Numbered from the stretch's first letter, positions 1 through 10,150 are shown. The stretch is 64,000 nucleotides of DNA from Flavobacteriales bacterium (GCA_027024205.1 JALVST010000123.1:1-64000); one strand, 5' to 3'. The notes: generated by a model not told the origin, from the letters alone. Program-made: numbers and translations.

Positions 1-1753
1 CAGCGCTACCCTCTTTGGCTAAAACAATGACTTGGTCTCCGTCGCCACGGGTCCAAGATAAATCGATTTGATTTTGTCCATTGGCAGTGGCTTGGAAGTT
101 GGAAGCTTGGTTGTCGGGATATACACAGATGTCGGGGAAAACAAAACTGGCAATTTTAGTACCGTGGGTATTATTTTTATTATATTCGCTGGTAAACCAA
201 AAGGTTCTGTTATCTGTCGGGTCAACGGATATGTTGCAATAATCACCCCATCTTGGTCCGGCTTGACCACCTATGGTCTGAGAATGTTGTCCGTTGATAA
301 TTACCGTTTCGTCTATATCCATAACACCGTTTGCATTATTATTTTCAAGTGTTGATTGTCCTTGAAACCGGATGCCTGGATATACATTATTTCCGTCGGA
401 GACCGAATAAGCAATGCCGATTTCTTTTTGGGCATTGATAGCAATAGAAGCGTTCCAACGAGAAATATGATCCGGGTTGATATTGTTCCATTGTCTTATG
501 GCCCAATTATTATTTCCGTTTTTTTGTAATTCATACCAACGGATAGCCGCTTCGTCGGCTTGTTCGGCAATGGTATGAGTGATAACCAAACGTTGGTCGC
601 CGTTAAAATTTCTGTAATTGGCTCTAAACATCAATATGGTTGATATAGCGTCCAATTTTTGATTGGTGCCGGGCTGTGGAATATTCTCCCAACTACTGTT
701 AAAGTTGCCGGAAAAAGCATCAACCGGTATGGTTTGTGTGCGTTGAAACGTAGAGTTAGCCGGAGTATTCCAATCGACATCAAGTTCAAATAACCATAAT
801 GCATCCGCCGGATTATTTTGACCGTCATCGGCTATGGTTATAAACTGACCGGGTGTACCGGCAGGTGCCCAATCGCCGTCATTGTCAAAGGGCATAATAC
901 AGTGGAAACCGTCAAATGTTCTGGGTCTGTTAGGGTTGTCAAAACCTATCATGGTAGGATTGGGATCTCCGGTAATCATCTTGTCTCTTTCAAAAACATA
1001 GACATCATTGCCGTCACCGGTATTGGTTGCCATATAGTAACCATCACGCCAAATACCGAATTTCATATAATCAGGTGTGTCGTCAACATCGAAACTCCAT
1101 GACCACCAAGCCCCGGTTGGATCGTCTGTTTGAGAAACCGCTATGAGCATATAGTCATTATTGCCACAAATAGAAAATTCTGAATAAAACCATTTATTGG
1201 CGTGTTCGTCCCATAGGACAATGGGGTCACCGTCATTACAATTAGTTCCGGCCAGATTATTATCAAAAACGGTATTTAAATTGGAAGGTCCGGCAAGGAT
1301 ATTGCCGTTTTTATCATAAATGGTATAAGTAGTATTTACCACTTGAAAATAATAATTTTCATTAACGGCTCCATTGGTGTCGGGTGGATAAGATCCTGAA
1401 TCTTGGCCATTAAAATTATGAGTAACTTGCGGGGCGACGCCCGGTAATCCGGATCTGGTTTGGTTAAACTGTCCTTGATAAATTTCATCAAAGTTTGTAG
1501 GCGGATGAATGTTAGGATCTATTTGTCGATCTTCATATTCGTTAAATTCCATTTCCTCATCTTTGAAACTAAAATCCGTAACAATGGGTTGGTTACGTAA
1601 ACTGTTTATAACAGTAAATGATGTTGGATGTTTGATTACAGTGGGATGAACTACTTTGTTTTCCTGTCCGTTGTTTCGAACGGAAACCGTAGGGGATTGT
1701 TGAGCAAAGGCTGCAAATCCCATCATAAGAAATAAAAGGGCGTATCGTTTCAT
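1..1753 (-). CDS. Secreted/extracellular protein, partial (C-terminus beyond window); signal peptide, large extracellular region, fibronectin type III-like start near the window edge
   Basis: Own translation of the minus strand from ATG at 1751-1753: MKRYALLFLMMGFAAFAQQSPTVSV...; open to position 1. Missing from the ORF track because no stop lies in the window. Near the edge: DNQASNFQATANGQNQIDLSWTRGDGDQVIVLAKEGSA (FN3-like). Confidence 0.85.
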   Translation of the reverse strand, partial: MKRYALLFLMMGFAAFAQQSPTVSVRNNGQENKVVHPTVIKHPTSFTVINSLRNQPIVTDFSFKDEEMEFNEYEDRQIDPNIHPPTNFDEIYQGQFNQTRSGLPGVAPQVTHNFNGQDSGSYPPDTNGAVNENYYFQVVNTTYTIYDKNGNILAGPSNLNTVFDNNLAGTNCNDGDPIVLWDEHANKWFYSEFSICGNNDYMLIAVSQTDDPTGAWWSWSFDVDDTPDYMKFGIWRDGYYMATNTGDGNDVYVFERDKMITGDPNPTMIGFDNPNRPRTFDGFHCIMPFDNDGDWAPAGTPGQFITIADDGQNNPADALWLFELDVDWNTPANSTFQRTQTIPVDAFSGNFNSSWENIPQPGTNQKLDAISTILMFRANYRNFNGDQRLVITHTIAEQADEAAIRWYELQKNGNNNWAIRQWNNINPDHISRWNASIAINAQKEIGIAYSVSDGNNVYPGIRFQGQSTLENNNANGVMDIDETVIINGQHSQTIGGQAGPRWGDYCNISVDPTDNRTFWFTSEYNKNNTHGTKIASFVFPDICVYPDNQASNFQATANGQNQIDLSWTRGDGDQVIVLAKEGSA

Positions 1754-1933
1754 AAGTATGGTTGTTTATTTTAACAAAACTAATAAAAATTTTTTTACAA
1801 CGAATTAAAAAAAACTTTTTTTAACATACTCTGTTTGAATAATGTGTAAAAATTTGTGGTTTATTAAATAATTCTCATAACAACATGTAACAATTGTTGC
1901 TTATTTTTTTAGTTGTATGATTTTTTTATAGAT

Positions 1934-2956
1934 TTATGTGTTTATTTCTTTAATATAACAATGGACGATTGTATTTCTGAATGTTTGTTTATTATGAAAA
2001 ATATAGCCGGCGTTTTGAAAAGCCTTGATAGAAGCGATGTTTTTTTGTTTTATATAAGCGTGAACCGGTAACGGATGTTTTTTTTGAAATAATCCGGTAG
2101 CTTTTTTTAATACCGGTACCGATAAAGATTTCCCTCGCCATTTTTTGTCGATTAGTATGCCTATTACGGCGTGATCTTTTTCCATATCAAAACGAATCAA
2201 AGCAACAGGATTACGGTCGATTTCAGCTATATACATCTGTGATTTTTTACTTTTTAACTTGTTTTGAAACCATATTTTATGCGTTTCAAAATCTATTTTG
2301 CCGGTTGAAAAGGATTGTTTTCTGACTTCCTCGTCATTTGCCCAATCAAATAGCAGGTTTAAATCCGATGCAGTTACTTTGCGGAGTGTGATTTGATCGG
2401 CAGGATTGATTTTTTCATGTATAACAATGTCAATTTTTTGATTGTCAATTTTATACTGTTTTTTTAATCGTTTTGCCAAAACAAAACCGGCATTGTCTAA
2501 AACGGGATATAAACGTGGACGTAAATCGTAAGCGTAGGTAAAAATTTTATGAAATTTTAAATCGTTAAAGGCCACTTTTTCTATTAATTTTAGAAAAACA
2601 GCCCAATTTTTTTCAAAATATTCTTTTTCTAAACCGGTTTCCATCAGAAATGAAATTTCGGCGGATTTTTCTTGCCAATCGATATGAACCAATCCCCCAT
2701 ATCCAATACATTTATCTTTGTGTAAAAATGAAAATAAAATTTGTCCGGGTTGTTCTTGGATGAATAAATCTTTGATAACAGTATTGAAATACCGGTCTTG
2801 TTCTTGTTTGGTTAACGGATTTTTTTGTCTCAAATGATATAATTGTTCGTTACGCCATTGCATAATTTTGTATTTGTCTTGATGACGCAACGGAACAATT
2901 TTGTAGTCGTTTGATTGGTATTCCCGGTGTTTTAAGACTTTATATTTCCGTTTCAT
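1934..2956 (-). CDS. Tandem GNAT acetyltransferase (PseH-like N-terminal domain plus second GNAT domain)
   Basis: Two GNAT-like halves; second half 'ITLRKVTASDLNLLFDWANDEEVRKQSFSTGKIDFETHKIWFQNKL' resembles the GNAT domain found with PseG. Overlaps pseF by 17 bp. Confidence 0.75.
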   Translation of the reverse strand: MKRKYKVLKHREYQSNDYKIVPLRHQDKYKIMQWRNEQLYHLRQKNPLTKQEQDRYFNTVIKDLFIQEQPGQILFSFLHKDKCIGYGGLVHIDWQEKSAEISFLMETGLEKEYFEKNWAVFLKLIEKVAFNDLKFHKIFTYAYDLRPRLYPVLDNAGFVLAKRLKKQYKIDNQKIDIVIHEKINPADQITLRKVTASDLNLLFDWANDEEVRKQSFSTGKIDFETHKIWFQNKLKSKKSQMYIAEIDRNPVALIRFDMEKDHAVIGILIDKKWRGKSLSVPVLKKATGLFQKKHPLPVHAYIKQKNIASIKAFQNAGYIFHNKQTFRNTIVHCYIKEINT

Positions 2957-3647
2957 CTATAAATAATTTGTATTTCAATTCCGCTAATTTCCAGTCCTCC
3001 GGCGTGTCTATATCTTGGGCAGTATATCGGCTGATTTCCATTCCGGCAGTATGTTGCGGCCACATTGTTTTTTGTTCCATAAAAACATTATTTTTTATCC
3101 AATAAAACAATCCGGCGTCATGATAGGCGGGGTCTAAATCTTGTGAACGTTTGTTTTTATTTTCCGGCCAAATCATTTTTACTTTTTGATTTTCAAGTTT
3201 TAAGGCGCGTTGGATAGGGTAATCGTATTTTACAATGGGAAACACAGCATCTGTGTCCGGCTGTAATAGTTTTAGATAGGCTGTTTTTAAATCAACCGGA
3301 TTGACAAAGGGGGCAGTAGCCAGCAGACAACAAATATTATCAAATTGTAAATTAAGTTTTTCATTGTAATTTTTTATAACTTCTGAGATAACATCAGAGA
3401 GTGTTGCAAAATCTCCGGCAGTATCGCGACTTCTTAAAAAAGGAATATTAGCACCGTATTTCCGGGCTAGTTCTGCAATTTGTTCGTCATCGGTTGAGAC
3501 CATAATCTCGTCAAACAATCCGGATTTAATAGCTGTTTCAATGCTGTAGGCCAAAATCGGTTTTCCCAAGAAATTTTTGATATTTTTATGAGGTATCCGT
3601 TTACTACCACTGCGCGCGGGGATGATGGCTATGTTTTTTTTTGTCAT
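2940..3647 (-). CDS. pseF: Pseudaminic acid cytidylyltransferase
   Basis: IAIIPARSGSKRIPHKNIKNFLGKPILAYSI CMP-sugar synthetase motif; operonic with pseB/pseC. Confidence 0.85.
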   Translation of the reverse strand: MTKKNIAIIPARSGSKRIPHKNIKNFLGKPILAYSIETAIKSGLFDEIMVSTDDEQIAELARKYGANIPFLRSRDTAGDFATLSDVISEVIKNYNEKLNLQFDNICCLLATAPFVNPVDLKTAYLKLLQPDTDAVFPIVKYDYPIQRALKLENQKVKMIWPENKNKRSQDLDPAYHDAGLFYWIKNNVFMEQKTMWPQHTAGMEISRYTAQDIDTPEDWKLAELKYKLFIDETEI

Positions 3648-3677
3648 TTTTTTTTGTCAGTATAAAATACAAAGATA

Positions 3678-4853
3678 TTAAATGTCAGAAAAAAAAATTT
3701 TTACTTTTTCAATGATATAATTTTGTTCATCTTCCGTTAAGCTTGGAAACATCGGTAAGCTTATGGTTTTATTGTAATAAGTTTCTGCCATGGGAAAATC
3801 GCCTTTTTTCCAACCGAACCGGCTGTAATAATCCAAAAGATGAACCGGAATATAATGTATTTGGGCTAAAATACCGTTTTGATGTAAAAAATCGTAAAAT
3901 GATTTTCTATTTTCAACTTCGATGATAAATAAATGATAGGCATGAAATGTATTATTGGGAATTTTTTGAAATTTTACAGGTAAATTTTTAAATGCTTCTC
4001 TATATTTCCGGGCTATTTCCTGACGTTTTTTTAAGCCTTTGCCGGCTCTTTTCAATTGGCTGTTTCCAAGGGCGGCTTGTATATCGGTTATACGGTAATT
4101 AAATCCCAAATCATGCATTTCGTAATACCAACCTCCTTGTTCATCACGGTTAAAGATACGAAATTTCATATCGTTTTTGGATATACCATGGGTGCGTAAT
4201 TTTAATAATTTTTGATAAATTTTTCTATCATTTGTTGTAATCATACCACCTTCACCGGCGGCAATATGCTTAACGGGGTGGAAAGAAAAAGCCGTAGTAT
4301 GGGCAAACTTACCATTACCGGATTTTTGCTTATTGTTTTGACTATCAATAAAATAAGCGCCGGGAGCATGACAAGCGTCTTCAATGATTTTCAGTTGATA
4401 CCGGTCTGCAATGTTTTTAAGTTTTTCAGTATTTACGGGTAAGCCTGCAAAGTCAACCGGTAAAATTGCCTTAAAAAAACCTTTGGGATGTTGTTTAATA
4501 AGAGTTTCTACTTTATCAAGGTCGATTAAATATGTGTCGGGATCTATATCGGCAAAATAAACGTTGGCACCGGTATATAAAGCGGCATTTGCCGTGGCGG
4601 CAAAAGTAATGGGTGTTGTTATAACATTATCGCCCGGACCGATACCTTGGGCTATCAATGATAAATGTAAGGCGGCGGTCCCGTTTGATATGGCAACCGC
4701 GTAATACGCATCGACGTATTGTGCAAAATTTTGTTCAAATTCTCCAATTTTAGGGCCTTGGGTTAAAAAATCGGATTGGAGAACTTCAACAACGGCTTTT
4801 ATATCGTCATCGGTAATCTGTTGTCGTCCGTAAGGAATTTTAAAAGTTGGCAT
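3678..4853 (-). CDS. pseC: UDP-4-amino-4,6-dideoxy-N-acetyl-beta-L-altrosamine transaminase
   Basis: DegT/DnrJ/EryC1 aminotransferase sequence (EDACHAPGA, FSFHPVKHIAAGEGGMITTN); directly after pseB. Confidence 0.87.
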   Translation of the reverse strand: MPTFKIPYGRQQITDDDIKAVVEVLQSDFLTQGPKIGEFEQNFAQYVDAYYAVAISNGTAALHLSLIAQGIGPGDNVITTPITFAATANAALYTGANVYFADIDPDTYLIDLDKVETLIKQHPKGFFKAILPVDFAGLPVNTEKLKNIADRYQLKIIEDACHAPGAYFIDSQNNKQKSGNGKFAHTTAFSFHPVKHIAAGEGGMITTNDRKIYQKLLKLRTHGISKNDMKFRIFNRDEQGGWYYEMHDLGFNYRITDIQAALGNSQLKRAGKGLKKRQEIARKYREAFKNLPVKFQKIPNNTFHAYHLFIIEVENRKSFYDFLHQNGILAQIHYIPVHLLDYYSRFGWKKGDFPMAETYYNKTISLPMFPSLTEDEQNYIIEKVKIFFSDI

Positions 4854-5855
4854 TTACAGGTCGAATTTTAGATGTTTTTTCATTAATTCTCTTAATTGTG
4901 AAACACTTAAAAACCGGTCATTGTCTTTGGAATTGTAAGAAAATCCGGCAGGGACTTTTATAGCTTGAAGTTCAGTTATAAATTTATCCAAATCAAAATT
5001 TGGTTGAGAAGGTAAGATGACATAATATTGTCCCAAATCGTAAGTATAAAAGGCATCTGAGGCGGTGATCATTTCTTCGTGCAATTTTTCACCGGGACGG
5101 ATACCTATTTCCTTTAATTGACAATTTGGACAAATGGCTTTGGCGACATCAATAATTCTGTAAGATGGGATTTTAGGTACAAAAATTTCACCTCCCCAGG
5201 CATTTTTTATAGCATGAAAAATCATGTCAACGCCTTCATCCAAAGAAATATTAAAACGTGTCATTTGTTTGTCGGTGATAGGTAAAATGCCTTCTTTTCG
5301 TTTTTTATAAAAAAACGGCATAACAGAGCCGTTAGAACCCATAACATTACCGTAACGGACTACTGAAAATTTAATGTCGCGTTTACCACGAATATTGTTA
5401 GCGGCAATAAAAAGTTTATCGGAAGTGAGCTTGGTAGCACCGTAAAGGTTTATGGGCGCAGCGGCTTTGTCAGTAGAAAGGGCTACTACCCGTTTGACAT
5501 TGGTTGCCAGACAGGCATCAATGACATTTTGAGCGCCTAAAATGTTTGTCTTGACGGCTTCCATCGGGTTATATTCGGCCAAATGAACGTGTTTCATGGC
5601 AGCGGTATGAATCACGGTATCTATCCCTTCCATAGCCCGCATCAAGCGTTCTTTATCTCTGACATCTCCTATAAAAAAACGGATACTCTTATATTTTTCA
5701 TGTGGAAATTCCTGTGCCATTTGGAATTGTTTTTGCTCGTCGCGAGAAAAAATAACCAACCGTTTGACATCAGGATAAGACGCAAAGATACGTCTGACAA
5801 GTTGTCTGCCGAGCGAACCTGTCCCTCCGGTAATCAATATGGATTTTTGATTCAT
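4854..5855 (-). CDS. pseB: UDP-N-acetylglucosamine 4,6-dehydratase (inverting)
   Basis: ILITGGTGSLGRQLVRRIF Rossmann motif; AMKHVHLAEYNPMEAVKTNILGAQNV; NLYGATKLTSDKLF. Confidence 0.9.
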   Translation of the reverse strand: MNQKSILITGGTGSLGRQLVRRIFASYPDVKRLVIFSRDEQKQFQMAQEFPHEKYKSIRFFIGDVRDKERLMRAMEGIDTVIHTAAMKHVHLAEYNPMEAVKTNILGAQNVIDACLATNVKRVVALSTDKAAAPINLYGATKLTSDKLFIAANNIRGKRDIKFSVVRYGNVMGSNGSVMPFFYKKRKEGILPITDKQMTRFNISLDEGVDMIFHAIKNAWGGEIFVPKIPSYRIIDVAKAICPNCQLKEIGIRPGEKLHEEMITASDAFYTYDLGQYYVILPSQPNFDLDKFITELQAIKVPAGFSYNSKDNDRFLSVSQLRELMKKHLKFDL

Positions 5856-5924
5856 ACAAATTTATTATGATGAATAACAAAAATAGAAACAATTATTTAA
5901 AATACGGTATTTGTTCCGGTAAAA

Positions 5925-6335
5925 TTATTCCTTATACAAATAAGACTGCAAAATCAAAGCGGCACTCACTTGATCAATCAAAGCCTTATCGCGGCGTTTT
6001 TTCTTTTTAACACCGCCTTTAATCATCGTATCCAAAGCTATTTTTGAGGTGTAACGTTCGTCTTCCCGTATAACTTCAATTCCCGGATATTTTTTTTGAA
6101 ATTTTGTGATGAATTTCCTAATATCTTCTTCAATAGGATTGAGCTTTCCAGACAAATCCAAACTTTCGCCAATGATGATTTTTTCTACCTTGTTTTGTTT
6201 CAGGTAGTTTTCTAAAAATTGCCAGATTTCCGGAGTTTTAACAGTCGTCAATCCTGATGCGATGATTTGAATGTCATCAGTTTCGGCTATACCGGTTCGT
6301 TGTTTACCGTAATCTATACCTAGTAATTTTGCCAT
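5925..6335 (-). CDS. ruvX: Putative Holliday junction resolvase RuvX/YqgF
   Basis: LGIDYGKQRTGIAETD, EDERYTSKIA, KKKKRRDKALIDQVSAALILQSYL. Confidence 0.88.
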   Translation of the reverse strand: MAKLLGIDYGKQRTGIAETDDIQIIASGLTTVKTPEIWQFLENYLKQNKVEKIIIGESLDLSGKLNPIEEDIRKFITKFQKKYPGIEVIREDERYTSKIALDTMIKGGVKKKKRRDKALIDQVSAALILQSYLYKE

Positions 6336-6372
6336 AGTGCAAAGGTAAGTTTTTTAGTTAAAAGTTAAAAGT

Positions 6373-6416
6373 GGAACGAAGTGACATCCCGTATCTGTAA
6401 AGAGCGGGATTGAAAA
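6373..6416. repeat. Intergenic repeat with hairpin (GGAACGAAGTGACATCCCGT...AGCGGGATTGAAA)
   Basis: Related in reverse orientation to 10151-10205; TCCCG/CGGGA arms. Confidence 0.5.
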
Positions 6417-6555
6417 TTAGAAGTGTCAAGCAAAATAAATGAAAAACAACATATTTAACGTAGCACAACTAATCGCAAATCTGAAATTGTAAATCTGAAA
6501 TCATGAAAAATCCTTATTTCCTCAAAATAAACTATTTTTGTAACAAATTTCCGGT

Positions 6556-7650
6556 ATGAAAATAAAGGACGTTATACATATAATTGAAGGGATTATACCG
6601 CCGGCATACTCTGAAAGTTTTGATAATACTGGCTTGTTGGTAGGTCATGCGGAAGCAAATTTAAAAGGGGTGTTGGTATCGCACGACACGCTTGAAAGTG
6701 TGATAGATGAAGCACTTGAAAAAGGTTTGAATCTGATAGTTAGCTTTCATCCTATAATATTTAAAGGATTGAAATCGTTAACCGGACGCAATTATGTAGA
6801 GCGTACCGTGATGAAAGCTATCAAGCACGATATTGCTATTTATGCTGTTCATACGGCATTGGACAATCAATCTTTCGGGGTTAGCGGTATTTTGGCAAAC
6901 AAATTGGGATTGCAAAATCAAAAGGTATTACAATCGCAGCCGGATACCTTACGCCAATTGGTTACATATGCTCCCGTTGGCGAGGCCGGACGTGTTAGAG
7001 ATGCATTGTTTGAAGCCGGCGCCGGAACCATCGGTAATTATGCCGAATGTAGTTTTAATGTAAAAGGCACCGGCACTTTCAAACCGCTTGAACATGCCAA
7101 TCCTTACGTAGGTGAACAGGGTAAAAGGCATTATGAGAAAGAAGAACGTATCAGTGTTATTTATCCCAAACATTTGGAAGCCGGTATTTTAAAAAATTTG
7201 TTTGAAAAACATCCTTATGAAGAAGTGGCTTACGAAATTTTGGCTTTACAAAACAGACACAAGGATATCGGCTTGGGTATCATAGGGGACCTGTCGGAAC
7301 CTTTTGCCGAACTTCAATTTTTAAAACATTTGAAACAACGATTGAATTTATCGTGTATACGGTATTCCGGTTTACGGGGCAGGCCGGTAAAAAAGGTTGC
7401 TGTTCTCGGCGGTTCCGGAAGTTTTGCCATAGTGCCGGCAAAAGCTGCCGGTGCGGATTTACTCATTACCGCAGATTTGAAATATCATGACTTTTTTCAA
7501 GGCGAAAATCAGATTGTTTTAGCCGATATCGGACATTTTGAAAGTGAACAATATACAAAATTGTTTTTATTTGAGTTACTTACAAAAAAAATTCGTAATT
7601 TTGCAGTTGCTTTATCGGAAATAAATACTAACCCTATCAATTATTTGTAA
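6556..7650 (+). CDS. Nif3-like dinuclear metal center hexameric protein
   Basis: Nif3/YbgI motifs: FDNTGLLVG, VSFHPIIFKGLKSLTGRNYVERTVMKAI, VAVLGGSGSF. Confidence 0.9.
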   Translation: MKIKDVIHIIEGIIPPAYSESFDNTGLLVGHAEANLKGVLVSHDTLESVIDEALEKGLNLIVSFHPIIFKGLKSLTGRNYVERTVMKAIKHDIAIYAVHTALDNQSFGVSGILANKLGLQNQKVLQSQPDTLRQLVTYAPVGEAGRVRDALFEAGAGTIGNYAECSFNVKGTGTFKPLEHANPYVGEQGKRHYEKEERISVIYPKHLEAGILKNLFEKHPYEEVAYEILALQNRHKDIGLGIIGDLSEPFAELQFLKHLKQRLNLSCIRYSGLRGRPVKKVAVLGGSGSFAIVPAKAAGADLLITADLKYHDFFQGENQIVLADIGHFESEQYTKLFLFELLTKKIRNFAVALSEINTNPINYL

Positions 7651-7653
7651 AAA

Positions 7654-8475
7654 ATGGGCAAAACAAAAGAAATGACAGTAGAAGACAAGCTAAGACTTCT
7701 CTATGATTTACAGCTTATAGATTCAAAGATCGATGAGATAAAAAACACCCGGGGCGAATTACCTCTCGAAATTCAAGATATGGAAGACGAGATACAAGGA
7801 CTGCGTATCAGAAAAGAGAAAATTCAGAATGCTATTGATATTCAAAAAAATGAAATTGCCAAACGAAAAATAGCCATTGACGAAGCTAAAATATTGATAG
7901 ACAGATATAACGAACAACAAAAAAACGTTCGAAACAGTCGTGAATACGAAGCTTTGTCAAAAGAAATTGAGTATCAGGAATTGGAAATTCAATTTGCTGA
8001 TAAAAAAATTCGGGAAGCCAATAACGAAATAGAAAGATTAAACCAAAAAATTACCGGTTATTCTTATGAAAAAGACGGTAATGAGGTGGTTGTAAAAGGG
8101 ATAGACGAATTGATAAAACAAAGGGAAGAAGATTTGGCACATAAGCGGGAAGAATTATCCGCTTTGATGAAAGAGACCGAAAAACAAGAGAAATTTTTAA
8201 TTAAAAAAGCTAGCGCTTTACGAAAAAAAATAGAACCGCGATTATTACGGGCTTATGACCGTCTGCGAAAAAATTTTAAAAACGGTTTGGCAGTTGTTTC
8301 TATTGAACACGGGTCGGCCGGGGGATCTTATTTTACCATTCCCGTACAGCAGCAATTGGAAATTCGTACTCGTCAAAAAATTATCGTTGACGAACATAGT
8401 GGTAGAATTTTGGTTGATGGTGATTTAGCCAGTGAAGAAAAAGAAAAAATGAATGAAATGTTTGATAATATTTAA
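7654..8475 (+). CDS. C4-type zinc-ribbon family coiled-coil protein with all four expected ribbon cysteines substituted
   Basis: Long coiled coil then IPVQQQLEIRTRQKIIVDEHSGRILVD; conserved position after Nif3. Cysteines absent from the ribbon motif. Confidence 0.85.
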   Translation: MGKTKEMTVEDKLRLLYDLQLIDSKIDEIKNTRGELPLEIQDMEDEIQGLRIRKEKIQNAIDIQKNEIAKRKIAIDEAKILIDRYNEQQKNVRNSREYEALSKEIEYQELEIQFADKKIREANNEIERLNQKITGYSYEKDGNEVVVKGIDELIKQREEDLAHKREELSALMKETEKQEKFLIKKASALRKKIEPRLLRAYDRLRKNFKNGLAVVSIEHGSAGGSYFTIPVQQQLEIRTRQKIIVDEHSGRILVDGDLASEEKEKMNEMFDNI

Positions 8476-8627
8476 ATTTCATTTATTCTTATGTTAAAAT
8501 AATGTTGACTTATTAAAAAACAAATATATATGGCATTTGTTTCATTTTTCTTTTTATATTTACATTAAAATTTCTAAATTATTATTTAGGCATGTTTTTT
8601 GAGCATTAATAATCTAAAAAAACAATT

Positions 8628-8822
8628 ATGCAATCTCATCGCCCTATTTTTTCTCGAAAAAAAAAGCATAATATAATTAAAGTTACTAACAATGGTAGCT
8701 TATTTATTGAAAAAAAAGATTTTTTTAAACAAGAAAAATTTAAAAAGACACTTCATGATTTATTAGATTCTGACTTAATAAAAAATCTCAATAACAGGAA
8801 GTTGCATAATTCTTTGAAATAA
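8628..8822 (+). CDS. Small hypothetical protein (64 aa, lysine-rich)
   Basis: ORF whose stop overlaps the next start (TAATG); otherwise no homology recognised. Confidence 0.5.
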   Translation: MQSHRPIFSRKKKHNIIKVTNNGSLFIEKKDFFKQEKFKKTLHDLLDSDLIKNLNNRKLHNSLK

Positions 8823-9508
8823 TGCCTTGGAATTTATTTTTATTTCCTCTTGCTGCGGGTTATCTTTTTTTAACCAGATCATATTTTTTCAAATTCATCC
8901 AACAAAGATTAGACAAGCAACGTCTAATATTTGAAACAATTTTAAAAGGCTCATATATCGGAGCATTAGCTTTGATTATACGTTTTATAATTGAGTTCAA
9001 ATGGCCGGAACTTATTGCAAATGTTTACAATCGATTCCCTTTTAAAGAACATTACACATTAACTTCCATAGCATCTATTCCAATAGCTTTGCTAATGATT
9101 TCTTTGAATCTTTTTCTAGATAAACAAAAATATGTAATTCAAGCCATAACAAAAGTTGGCAACGAATTTGAACTAAAACTTAAAGATGCCTTTATCAATG
9201 AAAATCTAATCTTAATTTCTTTAAAGAATAACAAATTTTATATTGGTTGGGTTATTAAACTGCCCATCCCAGGTATTTCTGAATATATACGAATTATTCC
9301 GGCCATTAGTGGCTTTCGTGATGAAACATTGCAACTTAATTTTACAACACATTACCTTTCAATTTATGCTGATTATGTAGAAAACGGTAATATATTGAAT
9401 ATAAATCAATTAAATACCGATTTAATTATTAAAATGGATGAAATTCTATCTGTGTCATTTTTTGATTTGGAAATGTATGAAAAATTCAAATTAAATGAAG
9501 ATAGATAA
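8822..9508 (+). CDS. Membrane protein of unknown function with C-terminal soluble domain
   Basis: Hydrophobic N-terminal half, then LISLKNNKFYIGWVIKLP...YIRIIPAISGFRD; coupled to both neighbours by overlaps. Confidence 0.7.
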   Translation: MPWNLFLFPLAAGYLFLTRSYFFKFIQQRLDKQRLIFETILKGSYIGALALIIRFIIEFKWPELIANVYNRFPFKEHYTLTSIASIPIALLMISLNLFLDKQKYVIQAITKVGNEFELKLKDAFINENLILISLKNNKFYIGWVIKLPIPGISEYIRIIPAISGFRDETLQLNFTTHYLSIYADYVENGNILNINQLNTDLIIKMDEILSVSFFDLEMYEKFKLNEDR

Positions 9509-10145
9509 TAATTTTATTAATGAAAAACTTTTAGAATACATTGAGCATTTAACTACGCCGCAATCGGAATTGTTGGCGGCATTGGAACGTGAAACTTATC
9601 AAAAAACCGTGATACCACAAATGATAAGCGGACATTATCAAGGCCGTTTGTTGAGTTTGCTGTCACGTCTTAAACAACCTGAAAAAATTTTGGAAATAGG
9701 GACGTTTACCGGTTATGCAACTTTGTGTCTGGCAGAAGGCTTGTCATCTGGTGGAAAGATAGTTACCATTGATAAAAACGATGAATTTCTAACGATACAA
9801 AATAAATATTTTGAACAATCGCCTTATCGAGGGCAAATCAAACAAATTACCGGCAATGCCCGTGAAGTGATTCCCGGTCTGGACGAAAAATTCGATATGG
9901 TTTTTCTTGATGCCGATAAACGTTATTATCCGCAATATTTGGAAATGATTCTGCCCAAAATGAAAAAAGGCGGTTTGTTGCTTGCAGACAATACTTTGTG
10001 GTATGGCAAAGTTATAGATGAACAAGCCAAAGATGCCGAAACCGCGGCGATAAAACAATTCAACGAAATGTTAGCAGTTGATGATGGCGTGGAAGCAATC
10101 ATTTTACCGGTACGGGATGGCTTGACTATGGTAATGATTAAATAA
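9495..10145 (+). CDS. O-methyltransferase (class I SAM, caffeoyl-CoA OMT-like)
   Basis: ILEIGTFTGYATLCLAEGL, FDMVFLDADKRYYPQYLEMILPKMKKGGLLLADNTLWYGKV. Confidence 0.88.
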   Translation: MKIDNNFINEKLLEYIEHLTTPQSELLAALERETYQKTVIPQMISGHYQGRLLSLLSRLKQPEKILEIGTFTGYATLCLAEGLSSGGKIVTIDKNDEFLTIQNKYFEQSPYRGQIKQITGNAREVIPGLDEKFDMVFLDADKRYYPQYLEMILPKMKKGGLLLADNTLWYGKVIDEQAKDAETAAIKQFNEMLAVDDGVEAIILPVRDGLTMVMIK

Positions 10146-10150
10146 ATCTT

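Noticed and set aside
68-1102. ORFs 68..355 (+) and 818..1102 (+), plus 19..270 (-) and 631..828 (-), as genes
   Set aside because: All are shadow frames of the partial secreted-protein gene on the minus strand (1..1753).
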